Of a stretch of DNA of 64,000 nt, positions 41,646 to 50,990 are shown piece by piece (position 1 is the stretch's first letter; each line of letters starts with the position of its first letter). The notes beneath the pieces are model-generated. The model worked only from the letters and a program-made list of their open reading frames with translations. It searched no databases and was not told where the DNA came from. The stretch comes from Rhodospirillaceae bacterium (lineage in GTDB: Bacteria > Pseudomonadota > Alphaproteobacteria > MPNO01 > UBA2964), in contig PBIN01000014.1 in assembly GCA_002720855.1 (NCBI GenBank), positions 248,001 to 312,000 of the forward strand, in the 5' to 3' direction. The translations under genes were made by a program, and so were the position numbers.

Positions 41646-43043
41646 ATGAGTGAAAACGAAATCCGCCAGGTTGGACTTGTCGGCCTGGGTACCATGGGGC
41701 GTGCCCTTGCTGGTGCGTTGGCGCGCGAAGAATTCGACGTATTTGCCGTTGAGCCGCTCGCGTCCGATGTAAAGGAAGTTCCGTCGGGAGTTACTTTGGA
41801 AGGCGATATTTCATCGATGGTGGCGGCTTTGCTACCGCCGCGTCGGATCTTACTCATGGTAACGGCGGGCGAACCGGTTGATGGTGTTCTTGATCAGCTT
41901 GGGCCAATTCTCGAAACGGGTGACGTGGTGATCGACGGAGGAAATTCCAATTTTATCGATACTGATCGCCGGTCTACGGCAATGGAAGGCGAGGGAATCG
42001 GATATGTCGGTGCGGGAATTTCGGGCGGTGAAGAAGGCGCGCGGAACGGTGCGTCTGTCATGACCGGTGGTTCCGATGAGGCTTTCGCAGTAGTTTCAGA
42101 AATTCTCGAAGCAATTTCGGCTAAATCAGAAGGAAAAGTTTGTTGTGCTCTTCTAGGTTCTGGTGGTGCCGGACATTTCGTCAAAATGGTTCACAACGGA
42201 ATCGAATACGGGTTGATGCAGGCGATTGGCGAAGCCTACCTGCTTCTGAAAAATGGATTGAAACTGGCTCCCAATGAATGTGCATCAATTTTTGAGCATT
42301 GGAATACGGGTGCGTTGAATTCTTTTCTCGTCGGAATCACCGCCGACATCTTACGAAAACCTGATGACCAGAGTGGCGAGTCCCTTATCGAGTTAATTGA
42401 TGATGCCGCGGCGCAGACTGGCACCGGCCGTTGGATGGTCAGCGAAGCCATGGCGCTTGGTGTCGCCGTGCCGACAATTGCTGAAGCCGTTGCCGCCAGG
42501 AGCCTGTCCGGTGATCGCGACGTGCGAGACGCTGTTCGACATAATTTGTCGCCGAAGACAGATGAACGCGAATTTTCGGCCGACAATGTCCGGGATGCTC
42601 TGTTGTCGTCATTTCTGGCCTGTTACGCGCAGGGCTTTGCGGTGCTTTCCGCCGGATCTGAAAAATATGATTGGCCGCATAGTGAGAAAGAAATTGCCGC
42701 CATTTGGCAGCACGGCTGTATTATCCGATCGGCGATTCTGGGAACGATAGAACAGGCGTATGATGAACAGCCAGACTTGCCACATCTCTTTGCTTCAGAG
42801 GGTATCGTCGATCCTTTAAATGAGGCGCAGCAAGGGACGCGTGAAACGGTTACCGCTGCTGTGCAGAATGGGGTGCCTGTTCCAGCCCTTTCATCCGCTC
42901 TGGCTTATCTCGACGGTTTCGCGGCAGATCGCTTATGGACGTCTCTTACCCAGGCACAGCGCGACTATTTCGGTGCGCATCGCTATCGTCGCACGGACCG
43001 AGATGGATCATTCCATAGCGATTGGCCGGGTGGAGGTGACTAG
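41646..43043 (+). CDS. gnd: 6-phosphogluconate dehydrogenase (decarboxylating), probably NAD-preferring
   Basis: 465 residues, full length. NAD(P) motif VGLGTMGRALA (12-22), catalytic Lys and Glu in GHFVKMVHNGIEYG, and the second domain with EHWNTGALNSFLV. It converts 6-phosphogluconate to ribulose 5-phosphate, CO2 and a reduced coenzyme. At the 2'-phosphate site, where NADP enzymes have Asn-Arg-Thr, this protein has Glu36-Pro37-Leu38 (FAVEPLAS), and an acidic residue there normally selects NAD. No other pentose-phosphate genes are close. Its stop overlaps the convergent GMC gene by 4 bases. Confidence 0.92.
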   Translation: MSENEIRQVGLVGLGTMGRALAGALAREEFDVFAVEPLASDVKEVPSGVTLEGDISSMVAALLPPRRILLMVTAGEPVDGVLDQLGPILETGDVVIDGGNSNFIDTDRRSTAMEGEGIGYVGAGISGGEEGARNGASVMTGGSDEAFAVVSEILEAISAKSEGKVCCALLGSGGAGHFVKMVHNGIEYGLMQAIGEAYLLLKNGLKLAPNECASIFEHWNTGALNSFLVGITADILRKPDDQSGESLIELIDDAAAQTGTGRWMVSEAMALGVAVPTIAEAVAARSLSGDRDVRDAVRHNLSPKTDEREFSADNVRDALLSSFLACYAQGFAVLSAGSEKYDWPHSEKEIAAIWQHGCIIRSAILGTIEQAYDEQPDLPHLFASEGIVDPLNEAQQGTRETVTAAVQNGVPVPALSSALAYLDGFAADRLWTSLTQAQRDYFGAHRYRRTDRDGSFHSDWPGGGD

Positions 43044-44680
43044 ACCCCTTCGGCTGCCGGAAGCGGATCAACGCCCTTGATCATATCAACAGCCTTCTCC
43101 GCGATCATCAGCACCGCGGCATTGATGTTCCCTGAAACCAAATCCGGCATGGCCGCCGCGTCCACTACGCGGAGATTTTCAACGCCACGGACTTTCAGTT
43201 CCGGATCAAGTACAGCCTCTTCGCCAGTACCCATGGGACAGGTGCAGGACGGGTGATGGGCTGTCACCGTGGTGCGGCGAATCCAGTCATCGATCTGATC
43301 GTCCGTTTTGACGTCAGGACCCGGCGCAAGTTCGACACCGCGCCACTTGTCAAGTGCAGGCTGTGTCATGATATCGCGAATACGTTTAACACCATCGCGC
43401 AGCTTCGGTAGATCGTTTGGACTGGAGAAGAAATTCTGAATGATCCGCGGCTTGTCACGTGGGTCGGATGACCGGAGTAGCACCTCGCCACGGCTTTCCG
43501 GATGAAGTAGAACCGGCCGCATGCCAAAACCATCCGTGTAAGGCTTTTTAATTCCCGGGAACCAGAGATGGGCCCCTGGAGGTGCACCCCGGAACATAAA
43601 CTGGAGATCAGGAACCACCGATTCCGGACGCGTCTTGATAAAGCCGTGCAATCCACCGGGGAGTACAGTCGCGCGTCCACTCTTAAAGAAATAAGCCTGC
43701 AGCATGGCAAGTGCCATTCTGTCAAACCGCATGAGATCGCGGAATTTGCCGTAGTTCGGGCGGGTGTAATGTACAAGACAGGCCATGTGGTCCTGAAGGT
43801 TCTTGCCAACGCCCTTTAGATCGACAACCGGCTCAATACCAACATCTTTCAAGTGATCGGCGGGGCCTATTCCTGAGAGCATCATCAATTGGGGCGACCC
43901 GAACACCCCGCCTGACAGCAGGACTTCACGATCGGCGTGGGCTTTTATCATCTTGCCATTCTGCGAATATTCCACGCCGACGGCTTTGGTGCCTTCCATG
44001 ATGATTTGGGTGGCATAGGCTTTCTTGGCAATTGTTAAATTGTGACGGGACTTTGCGGGGTGCAGATAAGCCACCGCAGCCGAACAACGCTCGCCGCCGC
44101 GCTGCGTTGATTGCGAGACGCCAATCCCCTCAGAGTCGCCGCCGTTGTAATCATCTGTGAGCTTATAGCCCGCATCGACACAGGCTTTTTTCCAGTCGTC
44201 CAGCAATGGATCGTCATTCTTGGCCCACTGCGTCTGCATCGGACCGCCCTTGCCACGATATTCGTTTTCCTCGCCTTCCCAGTCTTCGCCCCGTTTCATG
44301 TAGGGCAGGATGTCTGCGTAGGACCAGCCTACCGCCCCTTTTTGTGCCCAGCGGTCGTAATCCCCGCGATGTCCGCGGACATAGGCCATGACATTGATTG
44401 AGCTTGAACCGCCAATAACTTTGCCGCGCATGGCTTCGATTTCGCGGCCAGCGACGCTATCTTCCGCTTCAGCATCGAAGCCCCAGTCATGCATGCGATG
44501 CTCGTGCATTTTACCCATGCCGAGCGGTATCTGGATGAGGGGGTCTTTATCGCTGCCGCCCGCTTCAAGAATGAGGACATTTACGCTGGGATCCTCGCTC
44601 AAGCGTCCCGCCAAAATGCAGCCGGCTGATCCTGCGCCTACGATTATGTAGTCATATTTCTTACCGTCACTCATCCCCAA
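43040..44680 (-). CDS. GMC family oxidoreductase
   Basis: 546 residues, related to the GMC protein at 29153: IIVGAGSAGCILAGRLSED at the start, GGSSSINVMAYVRGHRGDYD, and the C-terminal TAHHPSCTCPMG with the active-site His and SGNINAAVLMIAEKAVD. FAD-dependent alcohol oxidation is expected. Its substrate may differ from the 29153 enzyme because the substrate domains diverge. Alone, reading toward gnd; it shares a 157-base divergent promoter region with the UbiD operon. Confidence 0.9.
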   Translation of the reverse strand: MGMSDGKKYDYIIVGAGSAGCILAGRLSEDPSVNVLILEAGGSDKDPLIQIPLGMGKMHEHRMHDWGFDAEAEDSVAGREIEAMRGKVIGGSSSINVMAYVRGHRGDYDRWAQKGAVGWSYADILPYMKRGEDWEGEENEYRGKGGPMQTQWAKNDDPLLDDWKKACVDAGYKLTDDYNGGDSEGIGVSQSTQRGGERCSAAVAYLHPAKSRHNLTIAKKAYATQIIMEGTKAVGVEYSQNGKMIKAHADREVLLSGGVFGSPQLMMLSGIGPADHLKDVGIEPVVDLKGVGKNLQDHMACLVHYTRPNYGKFRDLMRFDRMALAMLQAYFFKSGRATVLPGGLHGFIKTRPESVVPDLQFMFRGAPPGAHLWFPGIKKPYTDGFGMRPVLLHPESRGEVLLRSSDPRDKPRIIQNFFSSPNDLPKLRDGVKRIRDIMTQPALDKWRGVELAPGPDVKTDDQIDDWIRRTTVTAHHPSCTCPMGTGEEAVLDPELKVRGVENLRVVDAAAMPDLVSGNINAAVLMIAEKAVDMIKGVDPLPAAEGV

Positions 44681-44837
44681 TTCCTTTGCCTTTAATTCTC
44701 AAAAAATCGTCATATTCGGTAGGGTCTGTGTACACCGAAGCCGGGCATGCGAAAACCCCCATCACCTTATGCATCCTGCCGTTGACAGGACCGTTCTGGT
44801 TCCGCAATCTGGCGGTCAAATCAAGGAGATATAAAAG

Positions 44838-46244
44838 ATGCCGCATACACTCAGGTCATTTCTGGAAAACATCGACAATCGTATTCTGAACATCCATGAC
44901 GAAGTCGATCCGGTCAATCAGATCGGTTACCTCTGCTCGGAAAGTCGGCATCCCTTAATGTTCCATAATTTGGAAGGATTCGATGGCTGGAAACTAACCG
45001 ATATCCTGATTAAAGACCGCAAGGGTCAGGCGGCCGCACTTGGTCTGGAAAAAGACAACGAGGTCTGTCCGTTTCTCGCCAAGCAAATGGCAGCGGGTAG
45101 CGGAAATTCGGTCATGGTCGATGATGGTCCGGTCAAGGAGGTAAAGCTGATCGGAAAGGATGCAGATCTTCGAAAACTGCCGATCCCGATCCATAGTCAT
45201 GGTGATGCCGGACGTTATCTGGGATCCGGCGTTACGATCACCCGCGATCCCGAAACCGGTATTCGGAATGAGTCGATCCTGCGTGTTCAGTTGACGGACG
45301 ACCCACACAAGGCACCGTTCTGGATGGCAGCGCGGCACAACTACCAGCATTATCTCAAATATGTTGAACGGGATGAGCCAATGCCAATGGCCTTTGCGAT
45401 AGGGCTGCACCCTGTCTACGAGATCATGTCCAACTGGTCGGGTATCCATAAGGATTTCGATGAGCTCGAATATGCCGCGGGCGTTCTTGGTGAAGATGTT
45501 GAGATGATCAAATGCGAGACGATTGATCTTGAAGTTCCAGCGCATGCCGAAGTGGTCATTGAGGGCACCGTTCATCCGACGGAGCGGATGATGGAGGGAC
45601 CTTTTGGCGAGTTCACCAATTTCGGCTTTGGGGCTGAAGGTCCGGCGCCGGTCTTTACCTGTTCAGCCATTACCCATCGCAAGGATCCGATATTCCGTCA
45701 TATGCAGGCGACCTGGTTTACAGATCACCAGCCTCTTATCACGCTTCCGATGGAAGCGACCTATTACAACCGTCTGCGCGACACACAGGGAAATACCAAT
45801 GTGCTTGATGTCTTTGTACCGCCCTGGGCATCGCAGTTTCTGATGATCGTTCAGGTTGAAGCTAAGTGGGACGGGCAGGTCAACGATATGCTGATGGCTG
45901 CACTTTCCGGTCCGAACCTGCACGTTAAAACCGTGATCGCAGTCGACGAAGATGTCGATATTTATAATGCAGAAGATATCCTTTGGGCGATGACCACACG
46001 CGTTGATCCTGCTCAGCACGTGAAAATTCAGCCTGGCTCGCGTTTGCATCCGCTGGATGCCGTTATTCCGGAAGTCGGCGATGAATACACGGTCATGCGG
46101 ATCGGTGGTAAGATGGGTATTGATGCGACCAAGCCCGCCACCTGGCGCGCCAAAGACCGCGAGAAATTCCAGCGTGTGGATCCGATGGGCAAAGGCGATG
46201 ATGCTATTGCCAAGCTTCTCGAGATGGTTCGCCAGCCGGTATAG
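44838..46244 (+). CDS. UbiD family decarboxylase (prenyl-FMN dependent)
   Basis: 468 residues. A good ribosome site (AAGGAGAT) precedes the ATG. UbiD features: SESRHPLMFHN, KLPIPIHSHGDAGRYLGSGVTITRD (in part, SHGDAGRYLGSGVTI), and the metal/prFMN-binding EGPFGEFTNFG with the catalytic Glu set of Fdc1/AroY-type enzymes. It reversibly decarboxylates an aromatic or unsaturated acid. The prenyl-transferase UbiX needed to make the cofactor is not in the window. First gene of a putative operon with a 2-oxoglutarate dioxygenase (9 bases on) and a molybdenum hydroxylase large subunit. Confidence 0.92.
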   Translation: MPHTLRSFLENIDNRILNIHDEVDPVNQIGYLCSESRHPLMFHNLEGFDGWKLTDILIKDRKGQAAALGLEKDNEVCPFLAKQMAAGSGNSVMVDDGPVKEVKLIGKDADLRKLPIPIHSHGDAGRYLGSGVTITRDPETGIRNESILRVQLTDDPHKAPFWMAARHNYQHYLKYVERDEPMPMAFAIGLHPVYEIMSNWSGIHKDFDELEYAAGVLGEDVEMIKCETIDLEVPAHAEVVIEGTVHPTERMMEGPFGEFTNFGFGAEGPAPVFTCSAITHRKDPIFRHMQATWFTDHQPLITLPMEATYYNRLRDTQGNTNVLDVFVPPWASQFLMIVQVEAKWDGQVNDMLMAALSGPNLHVKTVIAVDEDVDIYNAEDILWAMTTRVDPAQHVKIQPGSRLHPLDAVIPEVGDEYTVMRIGGKMGIDATKPATWRAKDREKFQRVDPMGKGDDAIAKLLEMVRQPV

Positions 46245-46253
46245 GAGGCAGCG

Positions 46254-47114
46254 ATGACGACAGACACAATACCGTTCCAGCTTGAAAAACTGACACCGCA
46301 TATCGGCGCGGAGGTAAAAGGTATTGATCTAAACGTCGAGCAGGACGAAGAGACAATGGCCGCGCTTAAACAGGCGTGGCTCGAGAACATTGTGTTGCTG
46401 TTTCGGGGGCAGGAGCTGACGCAAGAGGCACAGCTCCGCGCCACAGAATTCTTTGGTGAAATCGGATATCTGGCGCGGCCCGCCAATGAATATCCTGTCG
46501 GGTATGACAAGTTGTTGCCCAACGTCATGTTAATTTCCAACATTCGTGAAAATGGTGAGCCGATCGGTGCGTTGCCGGATGGCGAGATGATGTTTCACCA
46601 CGATATGTTGCACGCTGAGATCCCGCATAAAGGAACGATGCTCTACTCGGTCGAAATTCCGAGTAAAGGTGGTCATACGCTATTTGCTAGCGGATATGCC
46701 GCCTACGAGTCGTTGCCGGATGATATCCGTGAGCCACTCGAAGGTCGCACGGCAAAACACCATTACAATTACGGATCGACGAAAAAGGGTGACGGCAAGG
46801 GCACCAAAGCGTTTTCAGATTCCGAACATCCGGTTTTCCGTACTCATGAAGAGACCGGCCGCAAGGCGATTTATGTCAACCGCCTTATGACTGAAGAGAT
46901 TGTCGGTCTACCAAAAGAGGAAAGTGATCGGCTTTTGGATGCTCTATTCGACCAAACAGAAAAACCCGAATTCGTCTATGAGCATATCTGGAATGTTGGC
47001 GACGTACTTCTGTGGGATAATCGTTGCTCATCGCATGCGCGTACTGACTTTCCGGACGGCGAAAGACGCCTCATGTTGCGGACCACAATAGAGGGTGACA
47101 CCAAGCCCTACTAA
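46254..47114 (+). CDS. TauD/TfdA family 2-oxoglutarate dioxygenase
   Basis: 286 residues, nearest relative in this window of the four-gene array at 52210-55699. It shares SNIREnGxPIG...LPDG...MMFHxD, with His115 and Asp117 as iron ligands, the distal His in WDNRCSSHARTD and the 2-oxoglutarate Arg in GERRLMLRTT. Good GGAGGCAGCG before the ATG. It starts 9 bases after the UbiD stop, and the Mo-hydroxylase gene starts 28 bases after it, so the three are co-transcribed. Substrate unknown; a demethylation or hydroxylation in the same pathway as the decarboxylase is inferred. Confidence 0.9.
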   Translation: MTTDTIPFQLEKLTPHIGAEVKGIDLNVEQDEETMAALKQAWLENIVLLFRGQELTQEAQLRATEFFGEIGYLARPANEYPVGYDKLLPNVMLISNIRENGEPIGALPDGEMMFHHDMLHAEIPHKGTMLYSVEIPSKGGHTLFASGYAAYESLPDDIREPLEGRTAKHHYNYGSTKKGDGKGTKAFSDSEHPVFRTHEETGRKAIYVNRLMTEEIVGLPKEESDRLLDALFDQTEKPEFVYEHIWNVGDVLLWDNRCSSHARTDFPDGERRLMLRTTIEGDTKPY

Positions 47115-47142
47115 CAAGGGCCTGCTGAAAAGTTACCGGCCT

Positions 47143-49500
47143 ATGGCTGAAAACCCATTTGGAATTGGACAGCCTGTTCGGCGCAAAGAAGATGTTCGAC
47201 TTCTGACAGGCGCCGGAAATTACACCGATGATACACGCCTTCCTGGCCAGCTATACGGTTATTTCGTGCGCAGCCCGCACGCCCATGCAAGTGTCGATGC
47301 GATTGACGTAAGCGCTGCAGAAAAGATGCAGGGCGTGATCGCGGTTCTTACCGCAACAGATTATTTTGCCGATGAACTGGGGCCGCTGCCGCATGTTCCA
47401 AATCCAGCCCACATAACGCGCCCAAAAACGCCTGCATTTGAAAATGCGGATGGGTCAAAGGTGTTTCAGGGGGAACATTTTCCACTGGCGCAGGACAAGG
47501 TACGTCATGTTGGTGAGCCCGTTGCAATTGTGTTAGCTGAAACCGAGGCTCAGGCAATTGACGCGGCAGAATGCGTTGAGGTCCAGTATACACCACTAGC
47601 AGCGGTTACCGATGTCAAACGCGCAATAACGGCGAGCGCGCCACAGATTTGGGAAGACGCACCGGGCAATGTCTGTTTTGACTCCGAACTTGGTGATCCT
47701 GGTGCAGTAGAGGCGGCATTCGCTGACGCATCGCAAATCGTTGCAATGACGCTGAGCAACAATCGCGTGACTGCGGTGTCTATGGAGCCCCGCAGTGCGA
47801 TTGGTAAGTACTTTCCAGATAGAGATCACTACACATTAATATCCGGTAGTCAGGGTTCGCACAGAATTAAGGACCCTCTGGTCGCGCTACTTGGCTGTGA
47901 GGCTGATCAGGTGCGCGTGGTCTGTGACGATGTTGGTGGCGGATTTGGCATGCGCAACTGGCTCTTTCCAGAGCTGGCGCTGGTAGCTTGGGCGGCGAAA
48001 CGTAGCGGTCAGCCGGTAAGGTGGGTTTCGACCCGATCAGAGGCATTCCTAAGTGATATGCAGGCCCGGGATCTTGTGACAACCGCCGAACTCGCACTGG
48101 ATGAGGCAGGAAAATTTCTCGCCATTCGGCTCGATCACCTGGGTAATATCGGTGCCCATACCATGTCATTCGTACCGCTGGCCAACGGCGTTCGACTGGT
48201 CACCAGTATCTACGATATTCCGGCTGCCTATGTCCGGGTACGAGGGGTCCTAACCAATACCCTGCCGACCGGGCCGTATCGTGGCGCGGGGCGCCCGGAA
48301 GCGATGTTCAATATCGAACGGTTGATTGATGAAGCTGCGACCCAAATCGGGATGGATCGCATCGACCTCCGGAGGAGGAACCTGATTCCACAAGAGAAGC
48401 TGCCCTATGAAAACCCTGTTGAGCTGACATATGAATGTGGGGCGTTTGCCGAGAATATGGAAGCGTCTCTGGCCTTGGCGGACTGGAACGGATTTGCTCG
48501 ACGACGCAAGAAAGCGGCCTCTGGCGGATTGCTCCGTGGCATCGGACTATCCAACTATGTCGAAACCCCTGTCGGTTTTCCACGTGAGGTTTGCGATATA
48601 TCCATCGAGCCCAAGGGGCGTGTGACGGTTGCCGTTGGCACACAGAGCCACGGTCAGGGACATGAGACGAGTTTCGCACAGGTGATCGCCGAGGAGCTTG
48701 GCGTACCCTTTGACCAAATCGATATTATTTTTGGCGATACGGACGTTGTTCCTGATGGCGGAGGGACGCATTCCAATCGCTCGATGCGGATTGCAGGAAC
48801 GCTGATGGTACAAGGTTGCCAGACGATCATTCGACGCGGAAAGGCGTTGGCGGCAGAATTTCTCGAAGCGGCTGAGGACGATATTGATTATTCCGCAGGT
48901 TTATTTTTCGTTACCGGAACTGATCGCAACATCAGTTTGTTCTCCTTGGCGGAGAAAGCGCGGAACAGCGGAGACAGCTTTATTGCCGAGGAACGCTTTC
49001 AGGGCCGTATACCAGCCTATCCGACAGGGTGTGCCGTCGCCGAAGTCGAAATTGATCCAGAAACCGGTACCGTAAGGGTTTGCAGTTGGACGGCGATAGA
49101 TGACGTGGGTCGCGTGATCAACCCTATGATCGTCGAAGGCCAAACACATGGTGGTATCGCGCAAGGTATTGGTCAGGCTTTGCTTGAAGACATCGCCTAT
49201 GACGATGAAACAGGTCAGCTTACTGGGGGGTCATTTCTTGACTATTGCATGCCCCGGGCCGACGACCTGCCTTTTTTCACTACAGAAACTGTCAATAACG
49301 CGCCGACGCAGGGTAACCCCCTCGGTGTAAAAGGCGGCGGTGAAGGTGGTACAACGCCGGCGCCAGCGGCGCTGATCAACGCTATTGTTGACGCGCTTAG
49401 GCCGGTTGGGGTTAATGACCTTGAAATGCCGACGACGCCGCTACGAGTATGGCAGGCAATTCAGGATGCCAAGCGCGATCGACCGCTAAACCGAAATTAG
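47143..49500 (+). CDS. Xanthine-dehydrogenase family molybdopterin-binding subunit (aldehyde oxidase/CoxL type II)
   Basis: 785 residues from ATG 47143; a GTG at 47095 lies inside the preceding gene and is less likely. Mo-hydroxylase large subunit: FGIGQPVRRKEDVRLLTGAG at the start, PYRGAGRPEA, the GAG-type active-site loop of type II enzymes rather than the AYRCSFR of true CO dehydrogenase, and the catalytic Glu in KGGGEGGTTPA. It hydroxylates an aldehyde or N-heterocycle with water. Neither the [2Fe-2S] small subunit nor the FAD subunit is encoded next to it; they must come from elsewhere. Confidence 0.9.
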   Translation: MAENPFGIGQPVRRKEDVRLLTGAGNYTDDTRLPGQLYGYFVRSPHAHASVDAIDVSAAEKMQGVIAVLTATDYFADELGPLPHVPNPAHITRPKTPAFENADGSKVFQGEHFPLAQDKVRHVGEPVAIVLAETEAQAIDAAECVEVQYTPLAAVTDVKRAITASAPQIWEDAPGNVCFDSELGDPGAVEAAFADASQIVAMTLSNNRVTAVSMEPRSAIGKYFPDRDHYTLISGSQGSHRIKDPLVALLGCEADQVRVVCDDVGGGFGMRNWLFPELALVAWAAKRSGQPVRWVSTRSEAFLSDMQARDLVTTAELALDEAGKFLAIRLDHLGNIGAHTMSFVPLANGVRLVTSIYDIPAAYVRVRGVLTNTLPTGPYRGAGRPEAMFNIERLIDEAATQIGMDRIDLRRRNLIPQEKLPYENPVELTYECGAFAENMEASLALADWNGFARRRKKAASGGLLRGIGLSNYVETPVGFPREVCDISIEPKGRVTVAVGTQSHGQGHETSFAQVIAEELGVPFDQIDIIFGDTDVVPDGGGTHSNRSMRIAGTLMVQGCQTIIRRGKALAAEFLEAAEDDIDYSAGLFFVTGTDRNISLFSLAEKARNSGDSFIAEERFQGRIPAYPTGCAVAEVEIDPETGTVRVCSWTAIDDVGRVINPMIVEGQTHGGIAQGIGQALLEDIAYDDETGQLTGGSFLDYCMPRADDLPFFTTETVNNAPTQGNPLGVKGGGEGGTTPAPAALINAIVDALRPVGVNDLEMPTTPLRVWQAIQDAKRDRPLNRN

Positions 49501-50292
49501 CTGGCGTGCTCCTTTGAAAACCAGGACGGCGGCTCCGGCCAGCAGCAAAATCTGAAGCGCCACATAAAACCGCCGATCACTCGTTACTTTGAAAGCATGG
49601 GCGCCAAGCCAGGTTGCCAAATAGACAATCGGTGCAAGTACAAGGCCTTCCAGCATAAGCATGGGCGTTATTAGTCCTGCGGTAGCAAGCGCAAATGCGC
49701 GCATGAACATCGTCATAGCGGAGAGTATTACATTGGTGCCGCGCAGTGCTTCTGGCGTGGGACAGGCATGCTTCAGATAGACGACCAGAAAATAAAATGC
49801 TCCGGCACCGCTGAGCCCTCCCATAATTCCGCCAACGACGGAAAACCCTCCAGTAATGGCTTTCGAGCGGACGTCCATGTTCTCAAGCAGCCTTTCGACG
49901 AGTTTAATCGCGTCCATCAAAATAATGAGAACGATCAACGACCCGAGAATGATCTGTAACGCTACACCGGACAGGATGGTGAAGACCCAGGTGCCGAACA
50001 GTGTTCCTGCAGTCATGCCAAGAATGAGGGGTTTGGTTACCTGCCAGTCAGCAGTTTTAAAGCCTGAAGGCAGGAGATGTAGCTGCGCGACGATTGTGGT
50101 CATCAATGCAAGAAGGATGGCGTGATGAGGGCCCAGAATAAATGTTGTGGCCACAACAATTGGCATGTTGGATCCAAAGCCAAAAGCACCGCGAATAAAG
50201 CAACCGGCTGCATGTGCCAACGCAACCATAGAAATTGCAAACCAGGAAAGATTTTCGAAGGGCGTCAGACCCGGGGAAAGCCAATCAAACAT
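49486..50292 (-). CDS. TauE/SafE family membrane exporter
   Basis: 268 residues, about eight membrane helices with the DUF81 pattern: a Gly-rich first half (GAFGFGSNMPIVVATTFILG, in part FGFGSNMPIV) and a related second half with GGFSVVGGIMGGLSGAGAFY (in part, GGIMGGLSGAGA). It is expected to move a sulfonate, sulfite or other organic anion across the inner membrane. Its 3' end overlaps the convergent Mo-hydroxylase gene by 15 bases. Position beside the decarboxylase/oxygenase block suggests transport of a substrate or product; this is inferred. Confidence 0.85.
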   Translation of the reverse strand: MFDWLSPGLTPFENLSWFAISMVALAHAAGCFIRGAFGFGSNMPIVVATTFILGPHHAILLALMTTIVAQLHLLPSGFKTADWQVTKPLILGMTAGTLFGTWVFTILSGVALQIILGSLIVLIILMDAIKLVERLLENMDVRSKAITGGFSVVGGIMGGLSGAGAFYFLVVYLKHACPTPEALRGTNVILSAMTMFMRAFALATAGLITPMLMLEGLVLAPIVYLATWLGAHAFKVTSDRRFYVALQILLLAGAAVLVFKGARQLISV

Positions 50293-50514
50293 CTACTGGT
50301 GTCTCAATAGTCCAACTAAGGGTTGTATGTGATTTATATCATAGAAGAGCAGGGCGCCAAAATTCGGTGCCACTATCTACTTAAACGAGAAATGATCGTT
50401 TTAATAGAAAAAATACCAGTATGAAGCGTGTTGTTCTCGTTATGTGCCGATTTTCTTACAGTTTATACAATTTTAAGAAGAATTTTCGTGATTCGGCGCG
50501 AAGCGAAATTTCGT

Positions 50515-50961
50515 TCAACCATTCATTTTTTCAACATGGGCGATCAGTTTATCCAGCGATTTATGAAGGGCTCCCAATTCGCGGCGCGTTAGTGTGGACA
50601 CCAGCGCCTGATATCGCTCATTGGCCACAGGCAATATTCTTTCATACAGATCCTGACCGTTTGCCGTTAGCGAAAGACGATAGCTGCGACGGTCATCAGG
50701 GTTACGTTTGCGCTGAATCGTGCCGGACTTTTCCAGACGCTGAATTGCCCGGCTAATGGCCATTTTGTCCATTGCCCACCGGTCAGTGATTTCCGTCGCG
50801 GTTGATCTTGGATAGCGGGCAAGCGTCAATACCACACGCCATTCGGGCACGGTAATACCTGCATCATCAAGATGATCGCCGTAGGCGCCGCCAATCATAT
50901 TCGCCAGAACATGAATAGCGGAAAGAATATCGTCGGCAGATTTTACGGTGTCGAGTGGCAT
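50515..50961 (-). CDS. MarR family transcriptional regulator
   Basis: 148 residues with the MarR winged helix: ITVPEWRVVLTLARYP, STATEITDRWAMDKMAISRAIQRLEKSG (in part, DKMAISRAIQRLEKSG as the recognition helix), and the wing RKRNPDDRRSYRLSLT. It lies 29 bases downstream of the cyclodeaminase-like gene and so is probably in the same operon. It could control this operon and the divergent dioxygenase array across the 124-base gap at 52086-52209; the ligand is probably an aromatic or amino-acid derivative. The only clear DNA-binding regulator in the window. Confidence 0.9.
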   Translation of the reverse strand: MPLDTVKSADDILSAIHVLANMIGGAYGDHLDDAGITVPEWRVVLTLARYPRSTATEITDRWAMDKMAISRAIQRLEKSGTIQRKRNPDDRRSYRLSLTANGQDLYERILPVANERYQALVSTLTRRELGALHKSLDKLIAHVEKMNG

Positions 50962-50990
50962 TTCTTTGTCTTTGTTCGTCCCGGTACAAA

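Noticed and set aside
47143-49500. Carbon monoxide dehydrogenase large subunit (CoxL form I)
   Set aside because: The active-site loop reads PYRGAGR rather than AYRCSFR, and coxS and coxM are absent.
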